Assembly (NCBI GenBank): GCA_947382415.1
Contig: CANCYO010000009.1
Coordinates: 1-64,000 of the forward strand
Reading direction: 5' to 3'
DNA from: an uncultured Lachnospiraceae bacterium
GTDB taxonomy: Bacteria > Bacillota > Clostridia > Lachnospirales > Lachnospiraceae
Length of the DNA stretch: 64,000 bases
The notes beneath the pieces were generated by a model, which was given only the letters and a program-made list of their open reading frames with translations, was not told where the DNA came from and did no database searches. Each line of letters starts with the position of its first letter. Within the stretch, counting starts at the first letter, position 1. Below are positions 26,896 through 35,555 of the stretch, one piece after another. A program made the position numbers and the translations under genes.

Positions 26896-27058
26896 GATAG
26901 AGGTTGCGTTTTTCAAGAGTATTTCTTCCGATGCGGCAGGCGCAGGGGAGGAAGGAAGAAAGGGGAACACGCCGAAAGATGAGACGTCCTTGCAGTCGAG
27001 TCTTGGGCATGGGGTGAATAACCACATGACTGTCATCCGGTCAGGATGGTGCGCTATC
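26896..27058 (+). ncRNA. Lysine riboswitch (L box)
   Basis: The leader matches the L-box aptamer. P1 pairs GATAG (26896-26900) with CTATC (27054-27058). The conserved AGAGGTTGCG, TTCAAGAGTAT, GGGGAACACGCCGAA and GGATGGTGCGCTATC segments appear in order, with the same spacing pattern as Bacillus lysC. When lysine binds, the downstream hairpin should stop transcription of dapA-dapB. The placement in front of the lysine/diaminopimelate genes is as expected. The assignment is from sequence recognition, not from a covariance search. Confidence 0.93.
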
Positions 27059-27079
27059 AGAGGATAAATTGTAAAATTT

Positions 27080-27107
27080 GCCGGCGCATTTTATGTGTCG
27101 GCATTTA
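27080..27107 (+). terminator. Riboswitch expression-platform hairpin
   Basis: TGCCGGCGCA and TGTGTCGGCA pair over ten positions with two G-U pairs, followed by a short T-rich stretch (TTTACTT). The T run is weak for a terminator. Confidence 0.6.
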
Positions 27108-27149
27108 CTTATGTAAAATTTACTATGCAAATCATAAGGAGGAAGAGTT

Positions 27150-28034
27150 ATGGCAATTTTTACAGGCGCGGGTGTTGCGATCGTGACTCCCATGAAGGCG
27201 GACGGAGCAGTCAATTACGAGAAGTTTGGGGAGCTTATAGAGTTTCAGATCGCCAACGGCACGGACGCGATCATTGTCTGCGGAACTACCGGAGAGGCGT
27301 CCACCCTCACCCATGAGGAGCATCTCGAGACCATCAGATACTGTATTGACAAGGTGGCGGGCAGGATTCCCGTTGTGGCGGGAACGGGTTCTAACTGTAC
27401 GGAGACGGCGGTTTATCTCTCCACCGAGGCTGAAAAGTACGGGGCGGATGGTCTGTTGGTGGTGACGCCCTATTATAATAAGGCGACCCAGAACGGCCTT
27501 TACGCACATTTCAAGACCATAGCCGAGTCCGTAAAGATTCCCATAATTCTTTACAATGTGCCCAGCCGCACGGGCTGCAATATTCTGCCGGAGACGGTGG
27601 TACGTCTGTGCAAAGATGTGGACAATATCCTGGGCGTCAAGGAGGCCAGCGGCAATATCAGCCAGATTGCCCATCTCGCCGCCATTTCACACGGCTGTGT
27701 GGATATTTATTCCGGCAATGACGATCAGATTGTGCCGATCATGGCGCTGGGCGGTGTGGGTGTCATTTCTGTACTCTCCAATGTGGCTCCCAGACAGACC
27801 CATGAGATCTGCCGGAAGTTTTTGGACGGGGATGTGGAGGGCAGCCGCAGGATGCAGCTTGCGGCTCTGGATCTGTGCAACGCCCTGTTCTGCGAGGTGA
27901 ATCCAATCCCTGTGAAGAAGGCGCTGAATCTCATGGGTATGGAGGCAGGATCTCTTCGTATGCCGCTGTCCGAGATGGAGGAGGGCAATGCCGCCCGTCT
28001 GGAAAAGGCCATGAAAGATTATGGAATCCTTTGA
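27150..28034 (+). CDS. dapA: 4-hydroxy-tetrahydrodipicolinate synthase
   Basis: DapA condenses pyruvate with aspartate semialdehyde at the entry to lysine and diaminopimelate synthesis. The Schiff-base Lys sits in GVKEASGN. The motifs GTTGEASTLTHEEH, the Tyr in VTPYYNKATQNGLY, and YNVPSRTGCNI are standard. Length (294 aa) is normal and AAGGAGGAAG precedes the ATG. Expression should be set by lysine through the upstream riboswitch. In a spore former the pathway also feeds dipicolinate. Confidence 0.96.
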   Translation: MAIFTGAGVAIVTPMKADGAVNYEKFGELIEFQIANGTDAIIVCGTTGEASTLTHEEHLETIRYCIDKVAGRIPVVAGTGSNCTETAVYLSTEAEKYGADGLLVVTPYYNKATQNGLYAHFKTIAESVKIPIILYNVPSRTGCNILPETVVRLCKDVDNILGVKEASGNISQIAHLAAISHGCVDIYSGNDDQIVPIMALGGVGVISVLSNVAPRQTHEICRKFLDGDVEGSRRMQLAALDLCNALFCEVNPIPVKKALNLMGMEAGSLRMPLSEMEEGNAARLEKAMKDYGIL

Positions 28035-28134
28035 GGTTTATGGCAGTAATTTTATATCAGTAATATTGAAACTGAAGAGATGAATAGAGATAAATGAAGA
28101 TAAAGGGAAATAAATAAAAGAAGGGAAGCTTGTT

Positions 28135-28890
28135 ATGATAAGAATCATTATGCACGGTTGTAACGGTAAGATGGGGCAGACCATCAGCTCTCTGATTGCC
28201 GCCGACGGGGAAGCGGAGCTGGTGGCCGGAATCGACGCCAGAGACGACGGTCACAATCCCTACCCTGTGTTTACGAATATTGCGGAGTGTGATGTGGAGG
28301 CGGACTGTCTCATCGATTTTTCCGCGGCTCCCGCGGTGGACGCAATGCTTGCGTACTGCGTGGATAAAAAACTTCCCTGTGTGCTCTGTACCACAGGCCT
28401 GAGTGAGGAGCAGCTCGGCAGAGTGAAGGAGGCGGCAGGTCAGGTGGCGGTCTTAAAGTCGGCAAACATGTCCCTGGGGATCAATCTGCTGTTGAAAATG
28501 CTGAAGGAGGCTGCCGGTGTGCTTGCGCCTGCGGGTTTTGATATCGAGATCGTGGAGAAACACCATAATCTGAAGCTGGATGCTCCCAGCGGGACGGCGC
28601 TTGCCTTGGCGGATTCCATCAACGGGGAATTGAACGGCGAGTATGAGTATGTCTATGACAGGAGTGTGCGCAGAGAGCGGCGCCCCAAAAAGGAGATCGG
28701 CATCAGCGCCGTGAGAGGAGGGACCATCGTGGGCGATCACGATGTGATCTTTGCCGGGGCAGACGAGGTGATCACATTTTCCCACACGGCCTACTCCAAG
28801 GCGGTATTCGGTAAAGGCGCCGTGCAGGCGGCCAAGTTTCTGGCGGGAAAGCCTGCGGGAATGTACGATATGTCCGATGTGATTGGTTAG
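28135..28890 (+). CDS. dapB: 4-hydroxy-tetrahydrodipicolinate reductase
   Basis: DapB reduces the DapA product with NAD(P)H. The N-terminal dinucleotide motif (MHGCNGKMGQ) and the substrate-binding EKHHNLKLDAPSGTAL are diagnostic. It follows dapA after 100 bp with no terminator seen, so it should share the lysine riboswitch control. The protein is 251 aa, a usual length. The next gene's start lies 37 bp after the stop. Confidence 0.96.
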   Translation: MIRIIMHGCNGKMGQTISSLIAADGEAELVAGIDARDDGHNPYPVFTNIAECDVEADCLIDFSAAPAVDAMLAYCVDKKLPCVLCTTGLSEEQLGRVKEAAGQVAVLKSANMSLGINLLLKMLKEAAGVLAPAGFDIEIVEKHHNLKLDAPSGTALALADSINGELNGEYEYVYDRSVRRERRPKKEIGISAVRGGTIVGDHDVIFAGADEVITFSHTAYSKAVFGKGAVQAAKFLAGKPAGMYDMSDVIG

Positions 28891-28927
28891 CCGGAGGAGT
28901 TCGGCGGCGCGGCAGAGGAGACTTACT

Positions 28928-30877
28928 ATGGAGCGGCAGGACCTGAAATTTTTAAAAACCTTATCCCGTCAATATAAAAATATCGGGGCGGCTTCAACGG
29001 AGATCATCAATCTTCAGTCGATTTTGAACCTGCCCAAGGGGACGGAACATTTTCTCACGGATATCCATGGGGAGTATGAGCAGTTTCAGCATGTGTTGAA
29101 AAACGGTTCCGGATCCGTGCGCAGAAAGATAGACGAGGAGTTCGGCAACACCATCAGCAATAAGGACAAAAAGAGTCTGGCCACGCTGATTTATTACCCG
29201 GAGGAAAAGCTGGAAATCGCGGAGAAAGAGGAGGAGAATCTGGAAGACTGGTACAGGATCTCGCTGCACAGACTGGTGCAGGTGATCAAGCGCGTCTCCT
29301 CCAAGTATACCCGCTCCAAGGTGCGTAAGGCTCTGCCGGAGGAGTTTGCCTATGTCATTGAGGAACTGATCACGGAGAAGGAGGAGATTCAGGACAAAGA
29401 GGCCTATTACAACGAGATTCTCCACACGATTATCCGTATTGGCAGAGCTCCCCAGTTTATTGTGGCGCTCTGCCATCTGATTCAGCGGCTGGTCATCGAC
29501 CATCTGCATATTGTAGGGGATATCTATGACAGAGGACCGGGTCCGCATATTATCATGGATACCCTCTGCAACTATCACTCTGTGGACGTGCAGTGGGGCA
29601 ATCATGATATTGTCTGGATGGGGGCTGCCGCGGGCAGCCTGTTGTGTATCGCAAATGTCATCCGTCTGTCAGCACGGTATGGAAGTCTGTCCGTGCTGGA
29701 GGAGGGGTATGGCATCAATCTGGTGCCGCTGGCCACCTTTGTGCTGGAGACCTATGGGGACACGGACTGCAGCGCGTTTGCCATCAGATACAACACGGAT
29801 TACAACACCAAGGATCTGCGTCTGGATACCGGGATGCACAAGGCGATGACGATGATACAGTTTAAGCTGGAGGGACAGTTTATCATGCGTCATCCGGAGT
29901 TCCATATGGAGGACCGGATGCTTCTGGATAAGATCGATTACGCGCAAAAAACCGTGCGCATCGGCGATGAGATATATGCCATGCGGGATGTGGATTTTCC
30001 CACGGTGGATCCGGACAGGCCTTACGAATTGTCTGAGGAGGAAAGCCGTCTGATGCTTCGGCTTCAGCATGCTTTTATGCGTTGTGAAAAATTGCAGAGA
30101 CATGTGCGTTTCCTGTATGCAAAGGGCGGAATGTACAAACTCTATAATGGCAATCTGCTCTACCATGGCTGCGTTCCCCTGAATGAGGACGGAAGCTTTC
30201 AGGAAGTGGAAATTTTTGGCAGAGAGTATTCCGGAAAGGCGCTCTATGATGTTCTGGAGCACTATGCCAGAAGGGGATATTATGCCAAGGACAGCTCAGA
30301 GCGCATGGCCGGGCAGGATATGCTCTGGTATATTTGGTGCGGCGCCGGCTCTCCGGTGTATGGCAAGACCAGGATGACCACGTTTGAACGCTATTTTGTG
30401 GCCGACAGCAGAACGCATGTTGAACAAAAGAACAGTTATTATACCCTCTATGAGAGGGAGGACATTGTAAACAAAATATTGGAAGAATTTGGCCTTGACT
30501 CCGAGGGCGCCCACATCATCAACGGGCATGTGCCTGTGGAGCAGATTCACGGAGAATCTCCCATTAAATGCGGCGGCAGGCTTCTGGTCATCGACGGCGG
30601 TTTTTCCAAAGCCTATCACAAGAAGACGGGAATCGCCGGATACACGCTGGTATGTAATTCCAGAGGTATGCGTCTGGTGGCCCATGAGCTTTTTGAATCC
30701 ACAAAGGCCGCTATCCTGAGAGAGTCGGATATTATATCGGATACCATCGAGGTAGAGACTTTTCCGCACAGAAAGCGTGTGGCGGACACGGATGTCGGTG
30801 TGGATATCAGAGAAAATATCCATTATCTGGAAGAACTACTGGAGGCATACAGAGACGGTTCGATTATGGAGGAATGA
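28928..30877 (+). CDS. fbp: Fructose-1,6-bisphosphatase, class III
   Basis: This is the Firmicute-type FBPase of gluconeogenesis, unrelated to class I enzymes and built on a metallophosphoesterase fold. Metal-binding motifs are GDIYDRGPGPH and WGNHDIVWMGA, with NGHVPVE later. The ORF can extend 45 bp upstream into the dapB end, but AGAGGAGA before this ATG fits the normal MERQDLKFLKTLS start and gives 649 aa. The Bacillus enzyme is activated by phosphoenolpyruvate; the same may hold here. It may be partly co-transcribed with dapA-dapB. Confidence 0.95.
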   Translation: MERQDLKFLKTLSRQYKNIGAASTEIINLQSILNLPKGTEHFLTDIHGEYEQFQHVLKNGSGSVRRKIDEEFGNTISNKDKKSLATLIYYPEEKLEIAEKEEENLEDWYRISLHRLVQVIKRVSSKYTRSKVRKALPEEFAYVIEELITEKEEIQDKEAYYNEILHTIIRIGRAPQFIVALCHLIQRLVIDHLHIVGDIYDRGPGPHIIMDTLCNYHSVDVQWGNHDIVWMGAAAGSLLCIANVIRLSARYGSLSVLEEGYGINLVPLATFVLETYGDTDCSAFAIRYNTDYNTKDLRLDTGMHKAMTMIQFKLEGQFIMRHPEFHMEDRMLLDKIDYAQKTVRIGDEIYAMRDVDFPTVDPDRPYELSEEESRLMLRLQHAFMRCEKLQRHVRFLYAKGGMYKLYNGNLLYHGCVPLNEDGSFQEVEIFGREYSGKALYDVLEHYARRGYYAKDSSERMAGQDMLWYIWCGAGSPVYGKTRMTTFERYFVADSRTHVEQKNSYYTLYEREDIVNKILEEFGLDSEGAHIINGHVPVEQIHGESPIKCGGRLLVIDGGFSKAYHKKTGIAGYTLVCNSRGMRLVAHELFESTKAAILRESDIISDTIEVETFPHRKRVADTDVGVDIRENIHYLEELLEAYRDGSIMEE

Positions 30878-30906
30878 AGAATGTGATTAATGAAACAGGA
30901 GCGCTG

Positions 30907-30943
30907 AAAAGGGGAGGCCTGTGAGAAGGTACTCCCCTTTGTG
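30907..30943. terminator. Terminator between fbp and the Asn-rich lipoprotein
   Basis: AAAAGGGGAG and CTCCCCTTT form the stem, with T-rich tails on both strands, so it can act for both convergent genes. Confidence 0.7.
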
Positions 30944-30977
30944 TGAGACCGGCCTTTGCCCGTTTATCCGTATGACT

Positions 30978-31508
30978 TTATCGGGACACAGAGCGGTTTG
31001 TGGTTCTGCCGGCGCTGTTGGTGTTGCTGCCGGTCACATTATTGTTCGTGCCATTGGCTGTGTTTGCATTGCTTCCATTTGCATTGCTTCCATTCCCATT
31101 TGTTCCGTTTGTTCCGTTCGTGCCTGTGGTGGTATTACCGGTGGTGGTGTTATTACCTGTGGCGTTTGTGCCTGCGTTGTTATTGTTTGTGTTGTTATTG
31201 TTGTCGTTTCCAACCAGATCGTCCACCAGGTCTGTCACACCGTTTACGGCGTCGTCTATGACGCCGCCCACTGCATTTCCGGCATCGTTGCCGTTTGCGT
31301 CGCCGGCAGGATTGTTTGTGGCGTTGTTGAGCGCATTGTCTGTGTTGCCCGCGCCGTTATTTCCGGCGTTATTCTGGCCGGAAGATTCAGTCTGAGCACC
31401 ATTTCCGGCCATACTGCCGGAATTGTTGCTCTGATTGTCTCTGGAACATGCTGCTGCCGTACAAATGAAGGCCATCACAAGTCCGAGAACTAAAATTTTT
31501 TTCTTCAT
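30978..31508 (-). CDS. Low-complexity Asn/Thr/Gly-rich lipoprotein
   Basis: This predicted lipoprotein has a signal sequence (MKKKILVLGLVMAF) and a lipobox-like TAAAC giving an N-terminal lipid-Cys. Nearly all the remainder is Asn, Thr, Gly, Ser and Ala, with repeats such as GTNGTNG and NANGSNAN. A short amphipathic block (VIDDAVNGVTDLVDDLVG) interrupts it and resembles stretches in spore-coat or YlaJ-like proteins, but this is only a resemblance. The longer ORF upstream is rejected because GGAGG sits just before this ATG. The function is unknown; a flexible surface or spore-associated protein is plausible. Long opposite-strand ORFs here are artefacts of the composition. Confidence 0.7.
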   Translation of the reverse strand: MKKKILVLGLVMAFICTAAACSRDNQSNNSGSMAGNGAQTESSGQNNAGNNGAGNTDNALNNATNNPAGDANGNDAGNAVGGVIDDAVNGVTDLVDDLVGNDNNNNTNNNNAGTNATGNNTTTGNTTTGTNGTNGTNGNGSNANGSNANTANGTNNNVTGSNTNSAGRTTNRSVSR

Positions 31509-31632
31509 AATATCCTCCATTCTCGCCTCCTGAAATTCAAAACTGTGGGGCTTGTGTTTATTATGTACGGGAATCGGTTTTTTATACATGGTCGCGAATG
31601 GGAGAAACAAGTCCAAAGAAATGAGGTAAAAT

Positions 31633-32412
31633 ATGGAATTTCGTCCATGCATTGATATTCATAACGGAAAAGTAAAACAGATTGTGGGCAATAGTCTAAG
31701 AGATGCAGGCGATCAGGCCAGAGAGAATTTTGTCTCGGAGAAGGATGCGGCATTTTTTGCCAATTTATATAAAAATGCAGGTCTCAAAGGCGGTCACATC
31801 ATTCTCCTCAACAGTGCGGACAGCGAGTATTATGATGCGACCCGCAGACAGGCTATGGAAGCTCTTGCCGCTTACCCGGGCGGGCTTCAGATCGGCGGCG
31901 GAATCACGCCTGACAACGGGGAGGATTATCTGCGGGCGGGAGCCAGCCATGTGATCGTGACATCTTATGTTTTTGCCGGCGGCGTCATTCGCTATGACCG
32001 GCTTGAGAAGATGGTGCGGGCAGTGGGGAAGGAGCATCTGGTGCTGGATCTGAGCTGTAGAAAGACGGCGGAGGGCTATCTGATCGTGACAGACCGGTGG
32101 CAGAGACTGACACAGGAGAGGGTGTGCGACGCGCTTTTGGACAGGCTCTCGGTTTACTGCGACGAATTTTTGATTCATGCGGTGGATGTGGAAGGAAAGT
32201 GTGAGGGAATCGAGCGGGAGCTGGCAGGGCTTCTGGGTGCGTGGAGCGGCCTTTCCGTCACTTATGCGGGAGGCGTCCACAGCATGGAGGATCTGCAGGT
32301 TTTGAGAGATCTGGGGCATGACAGGCTGCATGTCTCCATCGGAAGCGCGCTGGATCTCTTTGGCGGAGCTCTTTGTTGGGAGGATGTGCTGAAGTTTGTC
32401 AAAAGATTTTAA
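31633..32412 (+). CDS. hisA: HisA isomerase, eukaryotic (HIS6) type
   Basis: This is a TIM-barrel ProFAR isomerase of histidine synthesis (fourth step). The sequence MEFRPCIDIHNGKVKQIVG, with EYYDATRRQAMEAL, GLQIGGGIT and LVLDLSCRK, is the HIS6 form of plants and fungi, which also occurs in some Clostridia. Asp8 and Asp139 are the likely catalytic acids. Length is 259 aa. No other his gene is present in the window, so it is an isolated gene. It is transcribed away from the Asn-rich lipoprotein. Confidence 0.85.
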   Translation: MEFRPCIDIHNGKVKQIVGNSLRDAGDQARENFVSEKDAAFFANLYKNAGLKGGHIILLNSADSEYYDATRRQAMEALAAYPGGLQIGGGITPDNGEDYLRAGASHVIVTSYVFAGGVIRYDRLEKMVRAVGKEHLVLDLSCRKTAEGYLIVTDRWQRLTQERVCDALLDRLSVYCDEFLIHAVDVEGKCEGIERELAGLLGAWSGLSVTYAGGVHSMEDLQVLRDLGHDRLHVSIGSALDLFGGALCWEDVLKFVKRF

Positions 32413-32446
32413 ATTTGCCGTTGCTTTTTGCAGATTTGTGTGTTAG

Positions 32447-32461
32447 TGTATTGACAATACA
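32447..32461. promoter_or_regulatory. Palindromic operator-like site over a -35 element
   Basis: TGTATTGACAATACA is a perfect 7+1+7 palindrome. It contains TTGACA (32451-32456), and AATAAA lies 16 bp further as a mediocre -10. A repressor bound here would block the promoter of the PTS IIC-like gene. The cognate protein is unknown. Confidence 0.55.
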
Positions 32462-32500
32462 TATGACAAGACAATAAAGAAACGCAAAAGGAGAGGCAAG

Positions 32501-33577
32501 TTGAGCAAAGAAAAATCGGGCACTTTTAAAGAGAAATGTAAGAAGTGGTTACAGGAAATATTTATTGACGGTTTGAGCGGCATGGCGCTGGGGCTCTTTT
32601 CCACACTGATCATCGGGACCATCATCGCGCAGCTTGGCAGTCTGATCGGCGGCAGCCTGGGCGCTTATCTGACTGCAGTCAGCAATGTGGCGAAGACAGT
32701 CACCGGCGCGGGTATCGGTGTGGGAGTGGCCTGCAAGTTCAAGGAGGGGCCGTTGGTGACAGTGTCTGCCGCTGTGGCAGGCATGATCGGCGCCTTTCCG
32801 GGGGTGACGGCTATGGAGGCCTATGCGCTGGGCAGGCCTGGGGAGCCTTTGGGGGCATTTATCGCGGCGATAGTGGCAATCCGCATCGGGCATCTGGTGG
32901 CGGGTAAGACCAAGGTGGATATTCTGGTGACGCCCTTAGTGGCAATTCTGTCAGGAGCTGCCGCAGGATTTATTATGGGGCCTCCCATCACGGCCTTCAT
33001 GGGATGGCTGGGAGCATTGGTCAATGTCAATGTGGAACAGCATCCTGTGGTTGGAGGAATGGTGGTCTCTGTGTTGATGGGAATGATCCTGACGCTGCCC
33101 ATCAGCTCTGCCGCCATCGGTGTCTCCATGAGTCTGAGCGGTCTTGCGGCAGGAGCCGCGACGGTGGGATGCTGCTGCAATATGGTGGGTTTTGCCGTGG
33201 CAAGCTATCGTGAGAACAAGGTGGGAGGACTGATCGCCCAGGGCGTCGGCACTTCCATGCTGCAGGTGCCCAATATCGTGAGGAAGCCTTTGATCTGGCT
33301 GCCGGCGATCCTGTCCAGCGCGGTGCTGGGCCCTGTATCCGCGGCAGTATTGCGTATGACCAGTACACCGGTGGGATCCGGTATGGGTTCTGCAGGATTT
33401 GTGGGACAGTTTGCAGCCTACGGCTCCATGCGGGCGGACGGCATGAGCGCGGTGATGGCGCTGGGGCTGATCCTGCTTATGCACTTTGTCCTGCCCGGCG
33501 CCCTCAGCCTGTTAATCTCTGAGCTCATGCGCAAAAAGGGCCTGATTGCCGAGGGGGATATGGCGCTGAAGGTTTAG
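32501..33577 (+). CDS. PTS IIC-like membrane protein (PTS_EIIC_2 family)
   Basis: This 358-residue hydrophobic protein has about nine to ten membrane helices and abundant Gly/Ala. Segments such as GLSGMALGLFSTLIIGTI, VTGAGIGVGVACKFKEGP and STPVGSGMGSAGFVGQ match the PTS_EIIC_2 family of putative sugar-permease components. No IIA or IIB gene is adjacent, so a classical PTS is not shown and the protein may be a transporter of another kind. The start is TTG with AGGAGAGG upstream. A palindrome overlaps the likely promoter. Confidence 0.75.
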   Translation: MSKEKSGTFKEKCKKWLQEIFIDGLSGMALGLFSTLIIGTIIAQLGSLIGGSLGAYLTAVSNVAKTVTGAGIGVGVACKFKEGPLVTVSAAVAGMIGAFPGVTAMEAYALGRPGEPLGAFIAAIVAIRIGHLVAGKTKVDILVTPLVAILSGAAAGFIMGPPITAFMGWLGALVNVNVEQHPVVGGMVVSVLMGMILTLPISSAAIGVSMSLSGLAAGAATVGCCCNMVGFAVASYRENKVGGLIAQGVGTSMLQVPNIVRKPLIWLPAILSSAVLGPVSAAVLRMTSTPVGSGMGSAGFVGQFAAYGSMRADGMSAVMALGLILLMHFVLPGALSLLISELMRKKGLIAEGDMALKV

Positions 33578-33635
33578 GCGGTTTTCGAGAAATTTATGCA
33601 TTTTAGACAAAAACGACGGTTTCTGTCCATGGCTA

Positions 33636-33659
33636 TGGCATGGAAAAACATGCTTTTTT
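33636..33659 (+). terminator. Weak terminator candidate after the PTS IIC-like gene
   Basis: GCATG and CATGC form a 5-bp stem with a GAAAAA loop and six T residues behind. The short stem makes this uncertain. Confidence 0.35.
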
Positions 33660-33690
33660 GGGGAAATATTACAAAAATATTAAGAAAATG

Positions 33691-33719
33691 TTGCTGTGGA
33701 GAGTCACCTGTGGTACAAT
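33691..33719 (+). promoter_or_regulatory. Sigma-A promoter of the LytM-bactofilin pair
   Basis: TTGCTG and TACAAT are 17 bp apart, and TGG before the -10 makes an extended element. Confidence 0.65.
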
Positions 33720-33746
33720 AATGAAGTTTACCGGAGGTGACTTTTC

Positions 33747-34481
33747 ATGTTACGCGACAAACATAAGCACAGAATAAGCCATGTTGTTCTTGTTACATCC
33801 AATGCGACGGACGCCGGTGTGAAGCAGTTTCGCATCAGGTCAAAGAGTCTCTGGGTGCTTGTTGTGGTGCTTTGTGTTGTCATTGGCGCTTTGCTGGGTT
33901 ATATCGTATATGAGGAGAAGATATGGGAGGCGGTTTCCGGCAGGAGTGAAGAGCAGCTTGCCCAGATACAGCGTCTGGAAGAGGCGAACGCCGCACTGGA
34001 GGCGGATAAGCTGAGTCTGGAGACAGAGATCGCCGGACTGAACGAGACGGTACAGATTTTGAGCGAGACAGTCAGTCAGAAGACCAAGAGCGAGAGTGAA
34101 CTGCTGGGACAGTTGGAACAACAGAGTCTGCCCACGGAATTTCCGCTGAACGGATCTGCATCCATGGAGGAATTGACCGACGATAAGCCAATCTGTGTTT
34201 TCACGGCATCCGCGGGAATTATGGTGGTGTCTACGGCCAGAGGAACGGTGACGGCAGTCAGTGATGACGGCGAGTACGGACATAGTATTCAGGTGGATCA
34301 TGGAAACGGCTATGTCACGATCTACAGAAACGGCGGAGACCCTCAGGTGAAGAACGGGGATACCGTAGTGGGGGGGACTGCCCTGTATGTGATCGGGGAA
34401 GGGCACGAAAAAGTCGGTTATCAAATGATGAAGGACGGGGAGTACATCAGTCCTATGGAAATGTTGGCTATCAGCGGCTAA
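33747..34481 (+). CDS. Membrane LytM/M23-like protein, probably catalytically inactive
   Basis: A cytosolic N-terminus leads to one membrane helix (about 34-54), a coiled coil (about 63-125) and a C-terminal LytM (peptidase M23) fold from about 150. GTVTAVSDDGEYGHSIQVDH and NGYVTIYRNGG follow the M23 pattern. The zinc-binding HxxxD is absent, and the usual YAHL is YRNG, so hydrolysis of peptidoglycan is unlikely. Inactive LytM proteins act as scaffolds or activators. It lies 12 bp before a bactofilin gene, a pairing known from cell-shape and envelope systems. Confidence 0.78.
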   Translation: MLRDKHKHRISHVVLVTSNATDAGVKQFRIRSKSLWVLVVVLCVVIGALLGYIVYEEKIWEAVSGRSEEQLAQIQRLEEANAALEADKLSLETEIAGLNETVQILSETVSQKTKSESELLGQLEQQSLPTEFPLNGSASMEELTDDKPICVFTASAGIMVVSTARGTVTAVSDDGEYGHSIQVDHGNGYVTIYRNGGDPQVKNGDTVVGGTALYVIGEGHEKVGYQMMKDGEYISPMEMLAISG

Positions 34482-34493
34482 GGAGGGAGTCAT

Positions 34494-35024
34494 ATGTTGG
34501 ATAAAAAAAATACTGAGGTAAAGCTTACAGCGTTGATTGGAAATGGCGTGAGTCTCGACGGTGATTTCACGGCGCAGGGTTCCGCAAGAATTGACGGATG
34601 CGTAGACGGAAATGTGACTGTGGGAGGAACATTGATCGTGGGCGCCACCGGCGCCATCAACGGCAATGTCACCGCGGCCGCCGCAGTGGTGGGCGGAGGT
34701 ATTCTGGGCAATTTGGAGATAACTGACAGGATTGAGCTCACCGGCACGGCAAAGGTACTGGGAGATATCACCACCTCTGTGATCGTTATCGATGAGAATG
34801 CGATTTTCCAGGGGAGATGTAATATGCATCAGACCGTTCCTGACAGACAGGCTAAATCCAAGTCTGCAAGGGCGGTGAAGGAGAGCAAAAAGTCTGCCAA
34901 GGCTGCGCTTGCCGAGGCGTTGAAGGAGCTGCAGGAGGCGGAAAATAAAGAGCTGCAGGAGCGCAGTGCCGTTCAGGCGAGAAATGCGGCGCAGGAAGAT
35001 GCTGCGAAAAACAGCGCGAATTAG
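34494..35024 (+). CDS. Bactofilin (polymer-forming cytoskeletal protein)
   Basis: Bactofilins form filaments of a right-handed beta-helix and help position cell-wall enzymes. Residues about 15-110 show the repeated pattern (GDFTAQGSARIDGCVDGNVT, then GATGAINGNVTAAAAVVGGGILGNL as regions). The C-terminal 65 residues are charged, Ala-rich and probably helical, outside the core. Length is 176 aa. It likely works with the LytM-like membrane protein upstream. GGAGGG precedes the ATG. Confidence 0.9.
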   Translation: MLDKKNTEVKLTALIGNGVSLDGDFTAQGSARIDGCVDGNVTVGGTLIVGATGAINGNVTAAAAVVGGGILGNLEITDRIELTGTAKVLGDITTSVIVIDENAIFQGRCNMHQTVPDRQAKSKSARAVKESKKSAKAALAEALKELQEAENKELQERSAVQARNAAQEDAAKNSAN

Positions 35025-35085
35025 TTTTCGGGATGAGAGTATATGGATGAGAATATAGATTGATCAGATATACATATAGAATTTC

Positions 35086-35133
35086 AGAGCCGCAGCAGGC
35101 CGTGAGAGATCGGGCGAGCTGCGGCTCTTTTGT
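35086..35133. terminator. Bidirectional terminator between bactofilin and yerC genes
   Basis: GAGCCGCAGC and GCTGCGGCTC form a perfect 10-bp stem. T-rich stretches follow on the + strand, and the convergent - gene ends just beyond. Confidence 0.82.
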
Positions 35134-35149
35134 CTGTCTTTGCTGCGGA

Positions 35150-35437
35150 TCATTTTCCGAGCCGTTCAAATACCAGCGCATAGCCGTCGTTTCCGTAGTT
35201 GAGAGAGCGGTTTACACGGCTGATGGTGGCTGTAGAGGCTCCGGTTTTCTCCGCAATCTCCAGATAGGTTTTGTGATCTCTCAGCATGGAAGCCACCTCA
35301 AACCGCTGAGAGAGGGAGAGCAGTTCGTTTACCGTACACAGATCCTCGAAAAAATTGTAACATTCCTCACGGGTCTTTAGATTCAGGACTGCGTCAAACA
35401 GAGCATCCACGGCTTCGGTTCTGATTTTTTTATTCAT
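35150..35437 (-). CDS. yerC: YerC/YecD family TrpR-related regulator
   Basis: This is a 95-residue protein of the TrpR/YerC family, helical with a helix-turn-helix (YLEIAEKTGASTATISRVNRSL, noted as a region). The sequence before it, CYNFFEDLCTVNELLSLSQRF, is the family's other signature. The role in Bacillus is not well defined. The ORF reaches 15 codons further, but AAAGGAGAG before the MNKKIRTEAV start sets the likely beginning. It is transcribed against the bactofilin gene. Confidence 0.88.
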   Translation of the reverse strand: MNKKIRTEAVDALFDAVLNLKTREECYNFFEDLCTVNELLSLSQRFEVASMLRDHKTYLEIAEKTGASTATISRVNRSLNYGNDGYALVFERLGK

Positions 35438-35555
35438 ATGAGGCTCTCCTTTACCCAGTAAATCTATAGCACATTTTAACACACTGCATTCATAAAGTAA
35501 ATAGAAAAAGTATCAGGAAAAATTTATGAAAATGGCACGAAAATATAAAAAACAG

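Noticed and set aside
30921..31493. Hydrophobic + strand frames opposite the Asn-rich lipoprotein
   Set aside because: Val/Cys-rich translation is the complement of Asn/Thr repeats; the - strand has signal peptide, lipobox and GGAGG.
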